Positions 11,533-22,600 of a stretch of DNA of 64,000 bases are shown in pieces. The stretch is from assembly GCF_042242105.1 (NCBI RefSeq), contig NC_092019.1:25508328-25572327 (forward strand). Reading direction: 5' to 3'. The stretch comes from Pempheris klunzingeri (Eukaryota; Chordata; Actinopteri; Acropomatiformes; Pempheridae). The position numbers and the translations under genes were made by a program. The notes below the pieces were generated by a model. That model was not told the origin of the DNA. It worked only from the letters and a program-made list of their open reading frames with translations, and did not search any database. Within the stretch, counting starts at the first letter, position 1. Each line of letters opens with the position of its first letter.

Positions 11533-13816
11533 ATGTCTTTTAAAAGGGACGGTGATGACAAGAGTCAGTTGAACATCCTGAAGGTAACGGTTTATTATTT
11601 GGCTTTTCTAGAAGAGACTTCAGATGAGATTATACGTGCTGTTATGGTTAGCATCCTGCTAGCTAACTAGCTACAGCTATGGTGTTTGAAGCTGTGAAGT
11701 TAGCAGAATAAGAAAGCGAAGTATGAACCGCTCTCTTATCGCTCTGTTATCCTTGTCCTGTGGTCTAGAAACGGCGTGTGGCAGATCTTCTGTCTAACTT
11801 TATTCCAGAAGACGAAGCAGCTCTCCTGAAGAATGGAAGGTGACGTTGTCTTGACAAACTGATGTGTGTGTGTGTGAATGAAAACGTAGTAACCTGAGGC
11901 TGTTACAGGCCGTTATCACATGAAGTTGTCTATCCGGGTTGTAGGTACACTTGCCTGGTGTGCTCCTACCGGCCTGTGTTTGACACCGTGGATATGCTGA
12001 CAGTCCACAGAAAGGGAAAGAGGCATCTCGAAGGTGACACATTCTTCTTTATGATGCTTAGTTCATTCTTGTGGTTCAGTATTTATGTAGTGATTTCCTA
12101 TCTATGCTTAACTTACCAGTGTAGCCTGCACCATAGCCACAGTTCTGTAATACAAACAGTATGGCACATGTTGTGATCACCCAACCCTGCATATCTATCT
12201 ATCCATCCATCCATTATGGAGCCTATCCCAGCTGACTTTGGGCAGGGTGCACCCAGGACTGGTCGCCATACAGAGACAAACAACCCCTCACACTCACACC
12301 CACACCTACGGGCAATTTAGAGTCACCTATAAACCCAGCTTGCACATCTTTTGGATTGTGGGAGGAAGCCGGAGTACCTGGAGAGAACCCACGCTAGCAT
12401 GGGGAGAACATGCAAACTCCATACAGAAAGATTCCAGGTTTAAACCGGGATGCGAACCTGGAACCTTCTTGCTGTGAGGCGACAGTGCCGACCACCCATG
12501 CTGCCCCCAACCCTGCTTATGAACATCTTAAAGTGATTATAAATGGTGTGGGAAACATAATTCATTTTCATGTTGCATTTGTTCAGGATTAAAAGCGTTC
12601 TATGGCAAGAAAGCACAGCTGAAACATGAAATAACGAAAAGGCAACATGAAGACTACGTCCAGACCGAAGACAAAAGACAGGTTGGTAACTCCAACAGTT
12701 ATGAGCAGTGATACAGTCTCTGAGTACATGTAGTGGTACAGAAATGCTGTTTGCGGAACCCTGGAACAACAGAAAGGAAACAGGCAGAAGGCCGATGAAT
12801 CATCGTTGGAGAATAACATGAGTCTTTCTTTAACCTGCTGAGACTGTTGGTCCACGTTGTTGCCCTTGTGACGACCATACGACCCTGACAAATGACGTCC
12901 AGCCAAACAATTTAAAGCCTCCATCTGTTGTGGAAAACCTAAACAACACTTGACGGAGCATGTGGAGCAGTGACTTTGGACTGTGCTGTGTTTTTAGGAA
13001 CCCTCCTGTTCTTCCCCTTTACTCGAACAAACACGGAGGCTTACACATCATGCTTTATTAAAGACCGTACCATACAACAGCTGCCATAGAAAAACCAGGT
13101 GAGTGACAAGGTTGTTTAATATACACATTCTCATGTGTATTTGAAATCCCAGAAAAGGAACAAAGAAAAAGCATCATTTGAAACATAAATCTGTCATCAT
13201 ATTTTTTAGTACAAAATCTGACAAAGGACCACTGAGCATCAGCCCACATCCCAGTGACAAGTCTTCCAGCCAAACAGTATCGGAATCAGAAAAAGAATTC
13301 CAGAAAACTGAAGTTTCAAGCAATTTATCACAAGGCAGTTCGAGTGGCTGCACAGCAGGTAAAGTCTGTCTATTTTCATATTTTGTGTTGAAGAAAATCC
13401 AGGCCTGAACACTTTAACTTTGTGTGCTTTGTCTTCTGTGGGCAATAAAGAGTCACATCCACCAGAAGACACGAAAGGATCTCAGGCTGCAGTGACACAG
13501 GAGGCAGAGCCTATAACAGCCCAGAGGAGGAGAGAGCTGGAGCACTACCTGAAGTTGAAAAGGTACACAGGTGTTTTTTGTTTTTTTGTTTTGTTTGGAC
13601 TGATGTGAATCAGTACTGCCTGAGGTTATTCATTCTCTCCACTAGACCTCACAGTCCTCAGTGCCTCTCACCTTGTTTTGTCTGTTTCTTAGTAATGGCT
13701 GGTTGCAAGACCGGAGCGGCCAGTGGGTCAAAGATGAGAATGTGGAGTTTGACTCTGATGAGGAGGAGCCTCCTTCGCTTGTCTCCCAATCTGCAAGTCA
13801 AGACAAGAGGACTTAG
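11533..13816 (+). CDS. scnm1: Sodium channel modifier 1 (minor spliceosome zinc-finger protein)
   Basis: Eight coding exons: 11533-11583, 11769-11839, 11945-12033, 12587-12681, 12998-13098, 13210-13358, 13451-13562 and 13693-13816. All junctions are GT-AG with compatible phases, for 263 residues (human SCNM1 230). The N-terminus MSFKRDGDDKSQLNILKKRR is almost identical to human. A U1-type/matrin-type C2H2 zinc finger has C44, C47, H62 and H68 (spacing 2, 14, 5), starting at TCLVCSYRPVFD. The middle HHALLKTVPYNSC and the end WVKDENVEFDSDEEEPP are family landmarks. The mammalian protein is a nuclear component of the U12-type spliceosome, first found as a modifier of sodium channel splicing. None of the seven donors here is of U12 type. 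Extra length lies in exons 6-7, a Ser-rich linker. It shares a promoter interval with lysmd1. Confidence 0.96.
12188..12515. repeat. Dispersed fish repeat with TCCA/TCTA tail, in scnm1 intron 3
   Basis: It begins with a short (TCTA/TCCA)n tract and continues through GAGCCTATCCCAGCTGAC, GGGCAATTTAGAGTCACC and GGGAGAACATGCAAACTCC to CTGTGAGGCGACAGTGC. This series of blocks is a very common teleost interspersed element. It fills more than half of the 553-bp intron 12034-12586, and the short ORFs across it are not genes. Family assignment (LINE tail or non-autonomous element) is uncertain. Confidence 0.8.
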
Positions 13817-14058
13817 AGCTGTGGGAGAGCACGTGCTACCTTGTACCACAGTGGTACAGTCAGAAGCCAGAAGATTTGTGCCATCTTGGGACTCACTCCT
13901 CAGTGGTAATAGAAGCTTACTGTTCACCAATGATTACCAGCTCCAACCGTTGATACCTTTTGTTGTGCCAGGAAAATGAATCACTCAGCAGATTCTGTAC
14001 AACACTTCCTTGCATTTTTGTATCAAATTCCTGGAATGTTTGCTACTGTTTTTACTAT

Positions 14059-14064
14059 ATTAAA
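14059..14064 (+). terminator. Candidate polyadenylation signal of scnm1
   Basis: ATTAAA, the commonest variant signal, lies 243 bases after the scnm1 stop in an AT-rich context. No AATAAA lies closer. Confidence 0.4.
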
Positions 14065-16300
14065 AAATCAAACAGGCTCTACAATAAGATTTTCATTACA
14101 ATGTAGTCCGACTTGGGCAAGGTAACGGCTCATTCCTGTTATCTAAACCACTTAATTTGGATGTAAAAGTGAAAGTGAGCGAACCCAGAAAGTACAGTAG
14201 GCCAGAGATGAATTAGGAAGTCTCTAAACTGACTGCATGTGTCTCTTGTCCTGTCTGGTAGCCATGTTGCCGTGTTCCCAGATTTCAGAAATGAATGTGA
14301 TGAGTACAGTTTGATTTTAAACACCGCTACATTATCTCCACCAACATCAGCTTTAGTTCTTGCCCATGTACCCTTCAGGATCAGAAGAGCTGACAGACAG
14401 CCCACAGCTCCTGTGACCTACTATTTTCTCCAACCAGAGAGGAGTTCCATCTCCTCTCTGGTTGGACTGATCCTCAGTCAGCTTTACCACGAATCAGCAG
14501 CAGATAGGCTGTATTGGTGCTAATTTGCGTAGTGAAGCCACTGGTTCGCATTGCTGCTCTCTGAACAGTTGGTATAAATTGGATAACACCATCAGGGTCA
14601 ATGGGAGGGGGCACGGAGACTTAACATGGGTTAGTTTCTGATGACACTGCTAATATGTGTCGAACGCACGCTCACTTCATTTTGGAGCTGAGAGCATCAC
14701 TACCACACGGGGAGGCATTTAACATGTTGTGCAGACTCGGCAGAGCGGTGGGTAAACACTAGGAAAATGCTTTGAAGACAAATTTAACACCATTTAAATT
14801 CTGATGACCTTTAATGCCATGTCTGCCATTTCAGTGCTACAACTTTAACAGTTCTCTGACGCAAATGTGACAACAGAAAAAAAAAAACAAATGAAACACA
14901 ATATGGTAAATGCATCTGTCACAGTATTCATGGCACCCTGCAGTGCGATCCAAAAATACACCTGTGTTTTACTGTCAGACAACATCAAAGGTAGAGAAAC
15001 CCTCAGAACAGATTATGGCTAGAAATGCTTTGGAGATGTCAAATGTGAGCAAAGCCAGCAGGATTTTAGAAATATGAGCTTCGAGAAGACTAAATATCAG
15101 TGTTCTGCTTCTTACTGGGTGGCCATGTCAAAGTGGAGATGAAGTCCAAGTCCTGTACAGAAACGAGGTAGTGTGGGAACCCCAGCAATGCTGTCAAAGT
15201 CCTCAGAGGTTAGCAGCTGTCACTGTGCATAAATCTCGGTGGGTGCACATGGGTGCAGCCCTCTTGAAGTTGGTTCTTATATTTGGAACAAGGTAACTCA
15301 AGCCCAGTGGACTAGGTTATGCCTCCCATCAGGGTTTGGGGGGTAAAAATAGCTTGTGCGCTTGAGGGAAGTCAGAGGATCAGGAGAGACTTCAGGGGAT
15401 TAAAGTGCCGTGATTCTTTACATGAAGGGCTCATCCATAAGATGCTGCAGTATATGTCAGTCTTCGGTAGGGGGAAATGATCGCTTAAAGGGGAACTTTG
15501 CTGATTTTCAGCCGGCTTTGTATCATTACAGTGTAGGCACATGAACAGTGTGACCTTTCCTCCATGCTCCCTGCCCCCATGCACTCTTTTGCCAGGTGAC
15601 ATGTTTGGCTCTAAGGCTGTTTTTGGATTAACACAATTTTGGTATGCCTGTGTGAAAAACAGTTTTAAACAGGTAAATGCTGGAGTCAGATACATGAGCC
15701 AGATTAGAGTCTGGAGGAATTGTGGCGTGTGGAGGAGGAAGAGGTCATAGCTGAGAGTCACACACCGCACACCGGGGAGGACAGCATGGCATTGCACTCA
15801 GGTTTTTACCTTATAGCTTTTGAGCAAAAGGGAAAACTGCATTCCTTTGTCTCTGTAACCTCTGGTCATGTTGTCACAATTTCCAAATTATTTGCATCTT
15901 CCTACAGCATAGACAGGCAGGGTTTATGAAAAGAGCATCTTTCCAGCAGTGAAATATAATAAGAATAATGATGGACATTCCGAGTCTTACAAAGTTACAC
16001 ACTTTGCTGCAGAGCTGCATCACATTATGAAGAACTCATTTTGGGCTGAATCCCGTATTCCCAGTATCCCTGGATCTAACATAGATTAACAATGACACAA
16101 TGAAAAGTTTATTTGAGCTTTTGCAAAACAATTCCATCCAGCTGCAGCAACTGAAATGAGCCAAAGGATGTGCTGCTGCTTTGGAGCATTTAAACCAAAA
16201 TTTGTTGAGAATAATATTCATATATCCACGTCCACATAAGGTGTAGAAACAAGAAAATTAAACTTGCCAAACATTTACAAAAAATACTTGAATATATATT
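14065..16300. other. Convergent intergenic region between scnm1 and tmod4
   Basis: No coding exon is supported. The only distinct element is the perfect 16-bp hairpin at 14429-14466. The rest is ordinary mixed sequence with short ORFs that carry no domain. The right edge is the candidate tmod4 polyadenylation signal. Confidence 0.6.
14429..14466. repeat. Perfect 16-bp inverted repeat with 6-base loop
   Basis: Left arm TCCAACCAGAGAGGAG (14429-14444), loop TTCCAT, right arm CTCCTCTCTGGTTGGA (14451-14466), with no mismatches. Pairing stops at a C-C mismatch outside the stem, so it is shorter than a normal microRNA precursor. Confidence 0.95.
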
Positions 16301-16306
16301 TTTATT
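16301..16306 (-). terminator. Candidate polyadenylation signal of tmod4
   Basis: TTTATT on the plus strand (AATAAA on the minus) lies about 390 bases beyond the tmod4 stop codon, in AT-rich DNA. The segment between them is the probable 3'UTR. Confidence 0.4.
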
Positions 16307-16691
16307 TAAAGTATTTACAGTTTGTTTCCCTCCCACAGATAGCACCACATTGAAAATGTTGTCATGAATGAAGAGAGTTAACCTTTTGTTTGGGATGATG
16401 CTGGCGATGCACAAACTACAAGCACAAAAAAAAAGACACTTCACATTTTGCTTGTGACCTATACATGCCTTTATGATGAATTCAGCAGTCTACAAAAAGC
16501 TGGCCGTGGTAAATGAAATGAAATGATTGGACATGGATGTTAGAGGGGTCGCACTGAGCAAAAAAGACCCAACTTCACTTTCAGCTCTGGTGCACCACGC
16601 TGAGAAAGCTGGAGCAAGGCTGTCAGTGGCAGTCTGGTTGCAGGCTCCAAGGGGCTGAGAGGTGGCTTCTCCTGTTCGCTCCTTGTTGCTT

Positions 16692-19600
16692 TCATCTTAA
16701 TCTCTGCTGGCGGACTGACAAAAGAATAAGGTTGAGATTAGACGGCGCGATATAACAGCAACACGGACGACAAAAACAAAATCAGCTGGATTAGTCTTGC
16801 CCAGTGCCTCTTGAATATTTACTCCAACCCCTTCATCATTTTACATGCACATTTAGAATGAGTTTCTGAGCATGCAGTCGAAGCATTTCTCACTCATATC
16901 GTTGTTTCGCGTGATGGCCATGGCAGCTCTGGCACGGGGACCCTGCTGGGTGAAGTGGTAGCCGAACTTGAGGATGCTGGAATTGTTCTCCAACATGGAG
17001 GCGATCTCCATCTCAACGGAGTCTCCCAACTTCTGCCTCTGTACCGGAGAGAGGAGGAGAAGCAGCTCATTCACAAGTTCACTATTTCTAGAAATAAGAC
17101 CAGTAAAAAATGGTTTTGGCTACAGTGCCGAACAGACACGTGGTACGAGTGTTACAACAAACACGCTCAGTCTGACTACTTGTGTTTCAGTCTGCAGTGA
17201 GATGTTCAGTACATCCACAGTCTCATTATCTTATGTGTTCCCGACCTGGTTGTCAATCTTGAACTCCACCAGTGTGGCGTTATTGGCCATAGCTTTGATG
17301 ATGGCCATCATGCCATCTGAAGTGATGAAGTTGGACTCAATATTAAGACTCTGCAAGCTGGTGTTCTCCTGCAGCATCTCAGCACATGCCTGGTGCACAC
17401 AGACAAATAGAGGGGTTTTGTTCAGTGCGGAACCACATGTTAAGAAACGATCATGTTCATACTTGCTAAACTCCTGCTTTGCAACAACAGTGTTGTCCAA
17501 TGAATTGCGAAAGTGAGAATGTCAAGTTACTTAGAAAATCTCTTTTCAAATCTCCCTGTGTATTTGACATGTCATCCCTAAATTAGGTTTGAATAGGACT
17601 GATTGTCATAGAATCACACATATGGTGGGGCTGGACTCTGCTGCTGCTCTATGCAGGTTCAAACAAGGTTGTGTTTTCACTGGCCCTTGTTCAACATCAA
17701 ATTTGTTAGTGCTATAGTCACTGCTAGTACGTTGGTTGCTGTTTGTGTTGTCTCTCTCTCTCTTTCTCTCCCTCTCCCTCTCTCTCTCTCTGTCCAACCT
17801 CCACCCAACATGGACCCCTACAGAAGCCACCCACATTGAGCCTGGGTCTGTTCCAGGTTTCTTCCTCTTAAAGGGGAGTTCTTCCTCCACTGTTGCTCAA
17901 TATAATATAATACCTGATGCTGCTCATGTGGGGATTCTTGAATCCTTAATGTTGAATTCCTGAATCGTTGGGTCTCTCTCTAATTAAAGAGTTTGGTCTA
18001 GACCTGCTCTTTATGGAAAGAGTCTTGAGATAACGCTGTTATGAACTGGCGCTATATAAATAAAGATTGAAGGTGTGTATAGGCCTGAGGGGTGGAACAT
18101 GGGCCAAGGAAGAACTCCTTAGAATTTGGAATGGATCCGGACCTGATGCATGAATAAGCAGTAATACTGACCATATTGAAACATTGGTGTCTGTAGCAAA
18201 GTGAACGGTGTGGTGTTTATCTGAAACACTGACATAATGGTACTACAAGAGCATGTCATTTTTTTCATACCAAAGAAATGAAACCCGAGACTATAGAAAA
18301 AACATTTGCCAGCTGTCCTGTTGCAATGAAAAATGATTTTCACATTGTGGGCTACTCACATAGGCCACAGGGTCATTGCTACGGGTCGCAGCAATGCTCA
18401 GAAACTCCACGTGAGAGTTTCCCTTCATACCCTCAAAGATCTCCTTCAGTGTTGGGATGGGAATGTCCTGCAGCACAGACGGAGGGACGACATCTCTGTA
18501 AGCTTTGGTTCTCAACCAAGTGATGATTATTTATTAATGAAAGATTTGACACACCTGTAATAATTCAGCTGCACTGTTGTCTTAATGTTTGTTCTCCCGA
18601 TGAACTGAATACACTGTGTTCGTTTTAACCTGTTAACATCACAGTTCCTCACGTTCAGCTCACCTTGATGTTGTTGAGGTTGACTTCAGTCAGGCTGCTG
18701 TCATTGTTGTGGATTCTCTCCAGGGTTTCCTCCACGTTGGTGCTGTTGGGCGGCTCGTCAGGGAAGATCTTAAATGGATCTGCTTTGACTACACCTTTGA
18801 CAACATCACAGTTAAGGCTGCAGGGTGGGGTAGTGACATCGCTTTATCCCCAAGGCGATCACAATAATGAATAATGAATCTTTTAAATGTATAACTTTAT
18901 TTATGTATAGTTTCAGGGGCTGAGAGTGCCAGGGCATACAAACTAAAAAAAACCATGCATTTAAATGTACATACACAAATGTGCAATTTTTAAGTGACAA
19001 TAATCTTGAACCTTGAACTTTGACCCTAATATGTAATGTTTATATGTATGTACAGTAGTCATTACATCTTACATCTGAAAGAAATATCTAATGTAAATAT
19101 GTAATGGGTCAATCAAATGGACAACAAAGAACACTTTCTGTGACACCTTGAATTGAACGTCTCAAACACGTCAGTATTTCACTTTGCTTTAACAGAAAAA
19201 CAGCTGTGTAAATTGAAATAAGAAGATGTTAACAAGAGTAAGATGCACATGTCTTCAAATGACTTTCAGTAGCAGTTTGTAAAATATCTTTTCTAATGAA
19301 AATATGATAAAATAGAAATGATGTCATACGTACTGTTGATGCCCTCTGTGTTGGCGATCGTGCCTGTGGTGCCCAGAGCATCGTAGTACTGCTTGTTGCT
19401 CATCAGTGTGTACATGCCGAGGATAGCTGCAGGTACAGGGAGGCAGTCACACACGGTATTTGAATAGGATCTTTCTTTATGTCATGGATTGTGCTTTTGT
19501 TATGTCTGTTAATACAGCCTGTGCTGTTGTGTTGTCCATGCACTGCACTGAGACCCCCCCCACACCCAAGACAAATTCATGTACAAATGAAATGTTTATG

Positions 19601-22600
19601 ATTCTGAGTCCAAGACAAAAGGAGACCCAGTTAGTGAGTGTGTGTGTGTCTGTTTGAAGAGATAAGAATATCGCTGTCTGAGCTCAGCAGGAAACTCAGT
19701 GTGAGTGTAATCTCACACTTTCACACAATTATACAGTTTCAGGGTGAGCGGGTGGGCCTTTAGCCTTCTCTGTGTTATTCTAACTGATACTGACTCAGTG
19801 TTACGAGCCAACATGCAATTTAGGAAAGAAGAATCCAGTCTTGGACGTCCAATCTCTATTTATGAACACGAACAACTTCCTTCTACAGACCAAAGACTTC
19901 TAAAGAAGTCAGTGTTGTGATGAAATTAGTTTGATGTTGGTCAACAGAGAGTGAGAGTAGATTTTTAACCTCCCCTTTGGAGACTCACCCACACCCACAT
20001 ACAATACAGAACTAGACTACAGACATTCTTATTCCTGTATGAACTGGCCCTAAAAATGACAGTTTTGCTGCTCGTGTCCCACGTGAGCACAAAAGTCGAT
20101 CTTGACTTATTCTAACGTACTTGTAGGTAACTTGCTATTTATTCTAACCCAATAAATGTTGGTGCCTAAACCTAACCAAACTGTACCCATTTTACAACGG
20201 TAACATCCTTAACATACTTAACTTCCATCACATGGGTAACTTCACTCATTTGCTGGCCCGTGTCTTGTCTCCGTCCTTTCTGTAGAGGGCATTCTGTCAT
20301 TTCAGTCTGACAGCATGTTTAAATAATATCTTACATATCGTCACCTTGTAATAGCTAGATGTAGCTCTGTTTTGCTATGTATCTTTTAAACACAACAGCA
20401 AAACAAAACAGCTGATTGGAGCAGCTACAAGTATCAAAATTAATAACACTCATTATACGGAATTCCCTATTTTTAGTCCACTTAACTATTTTGTTCAGTT
20501 TCTGAGGCGTTCTGATGATAAAATTGGTCAGAGAGGAGCAAACTGTCAGTGCTTTATATACGGCTTGGTACTTTAATCTATATTTTGTATATAAGATTGG
20601 ACAGAACTCAAGTAAAGTGCATGCACCTCAAAATGACTGAATACATATAAATGATAAACTGTAGTTTCCAGCCAAATTATCTGTCAGCCAGAAGTGAACA
20701 GTTTTTACTGTAGTTTCGTAGTTTTGTGACAATATATTAAAAGAAAACCGAATATGTCCTGATAATCACCTTCATCACTGGACAGACAGCAGTGACGTTT
20801 TGTCGTGTCGTGACTGTTTGTGTCCAGGAGGAGGCAGACCTGCTGCTTCTCTTTATGCTCTCGTTGTAACCAAACTGTGTCACACGCCAACTGCTGTGAC
20901 AGCAACCCCCCACCCCTACACCCCGTCCCCACTTCCATCCCCTCCGCCCTCTCTCCACCTTCCCACCCACCAGCATCCTGACCCGGTGTAGGGAGCCATG
21001 GGAAGGGCCTTGTGAGGAGAGGGAGGCCAGAGAGACAGCTGCCTGCTTAGAGGGGGGGGGCGTTACTGACCATAAACACCATCCTGTCATCCGCTTTGGG
21101 CCTTAGAATAACCCACCGTAGCTTTACAGCCCAAACTAGAATGCAGATAACTAAGAAGCTCAGTGTAGAATGTGTGTTAATCTAAATAAAATGTAAAAAT
21201 GAAGTTATCTGGATGACTCGTCGAACCGTTCTCCCTCCGAGCTCATGAAGCGGCTCGGCCGAGCTACTCATCCCCTTTTAGTCTGTTTGCCAAAAAGCCC
21301 AAACAAAAGAGTGACAGAGGCTAACTGAGGTTTAATCCTCATCTGGACTCCGTCCAGGGTTAAAACAGCGCTCGCTCTGACAGGCTGATGGAGTTGGACA
21401 AACTGGCTCCCCTGCTCTGTCTTTCCGGATGCCTGTCTGTCTGTTTGGCCTGTCAGAGGGTGTTCAAAGGATCACACTCAATAAAGAAAACATGCTGTAT
21501 GATTCAATCGAAGCTTATTTCTTAAGTCATCATTTATTCAGCATATCAAGCGTGCACTTTTACTGAGGTAACTTACATGTTCACTGATGTATTTAGTTAA
21601 AGCCAGTGAATATCTGCTCTGTCCTACCTGAGCCTGGTCCATCTCAAGTTATCCATCAAGCACAAAGCATAAGGCGAGGCAGTCCTGTCAATCTTTGCAT
21701 GGGTCTATAGAGATCGACAAGTCTGCAAAAAACTTTTTATTCAAAACCTCCCCAAAACTAGAAACATAAAAGCAAACTGAACTAAAAATTGCTTCTCTCT
21801 ACTCCAGTGAAAACCTCACTCTGTAGGCTTTCCAAACCAGCTTACAGCCTACGGGACAGAAGCAACAAGTGTGTGAAAACATTCATGGTTTCAAACATTT
21901 TAATTTAATTTTTCATTTTGAGCGATAAACCTGCTATCAATATCACTACTGTGAGCTGGATATGTGCCGTGCAAGAATGTCAGGCATGGCAGCAGTAACT
22001 AATGGGGACTGGGCTCCGTGAACACTCATGAACAGTTATGATGTAATTGTGTCAGATTTAGCCAAATGGCTAATTTTCATCTCAAGTGCAGTCAGTTACC
22101 ATAATAACCATTTCTATTGTTTGCTTGTAACGTTGATTAAGGAGTAATGCTGCTATAGCTACTACTACTTTAAGACTTTAAGATCATCTACTACATTCAT
22201 TAAATGTCAAATATACAAATCTTAAATGAGATCATGAGAAAAGAGAGAATGAAGTCCTAAAGTCTCCAACAAAACGTCTCATATTACACTGTCAGTTCTA
22301 AGCTGTGTTAAAATGATTTAGAGCTTCAGAAAACATGAAAAACTGCAGCTTGTCTATCTGTGAACACAGACGCTTCCAACCGGTCTGTTTTAAGCAGATA
22401 CAGTATCTCTGCCCCCACCATCTCCATGTCCACCCCTTCCTTTGGTGGCCTGGGGCCAGGCTTATTTATTTTTGTGTTGCTGAGCGTGGGGAATTGGACC
22501 CCATTGCATGTCTGGCCATGTCTGTTAGCCCGGGACCACTGAGCTGTCTGTCTCAGTGTTGAGGGGAACAATATGGAGCTAACAGTCGAGAGATAACTGG

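Noticed and set aside
12764-12924. Possible extra scnm1 exon in intron 4
   Set aside because: Exon 4 (ends 12681) and exon 5 (starts 12998) are both phase 0 and join in a family-consistent order; nothing between is homologous.
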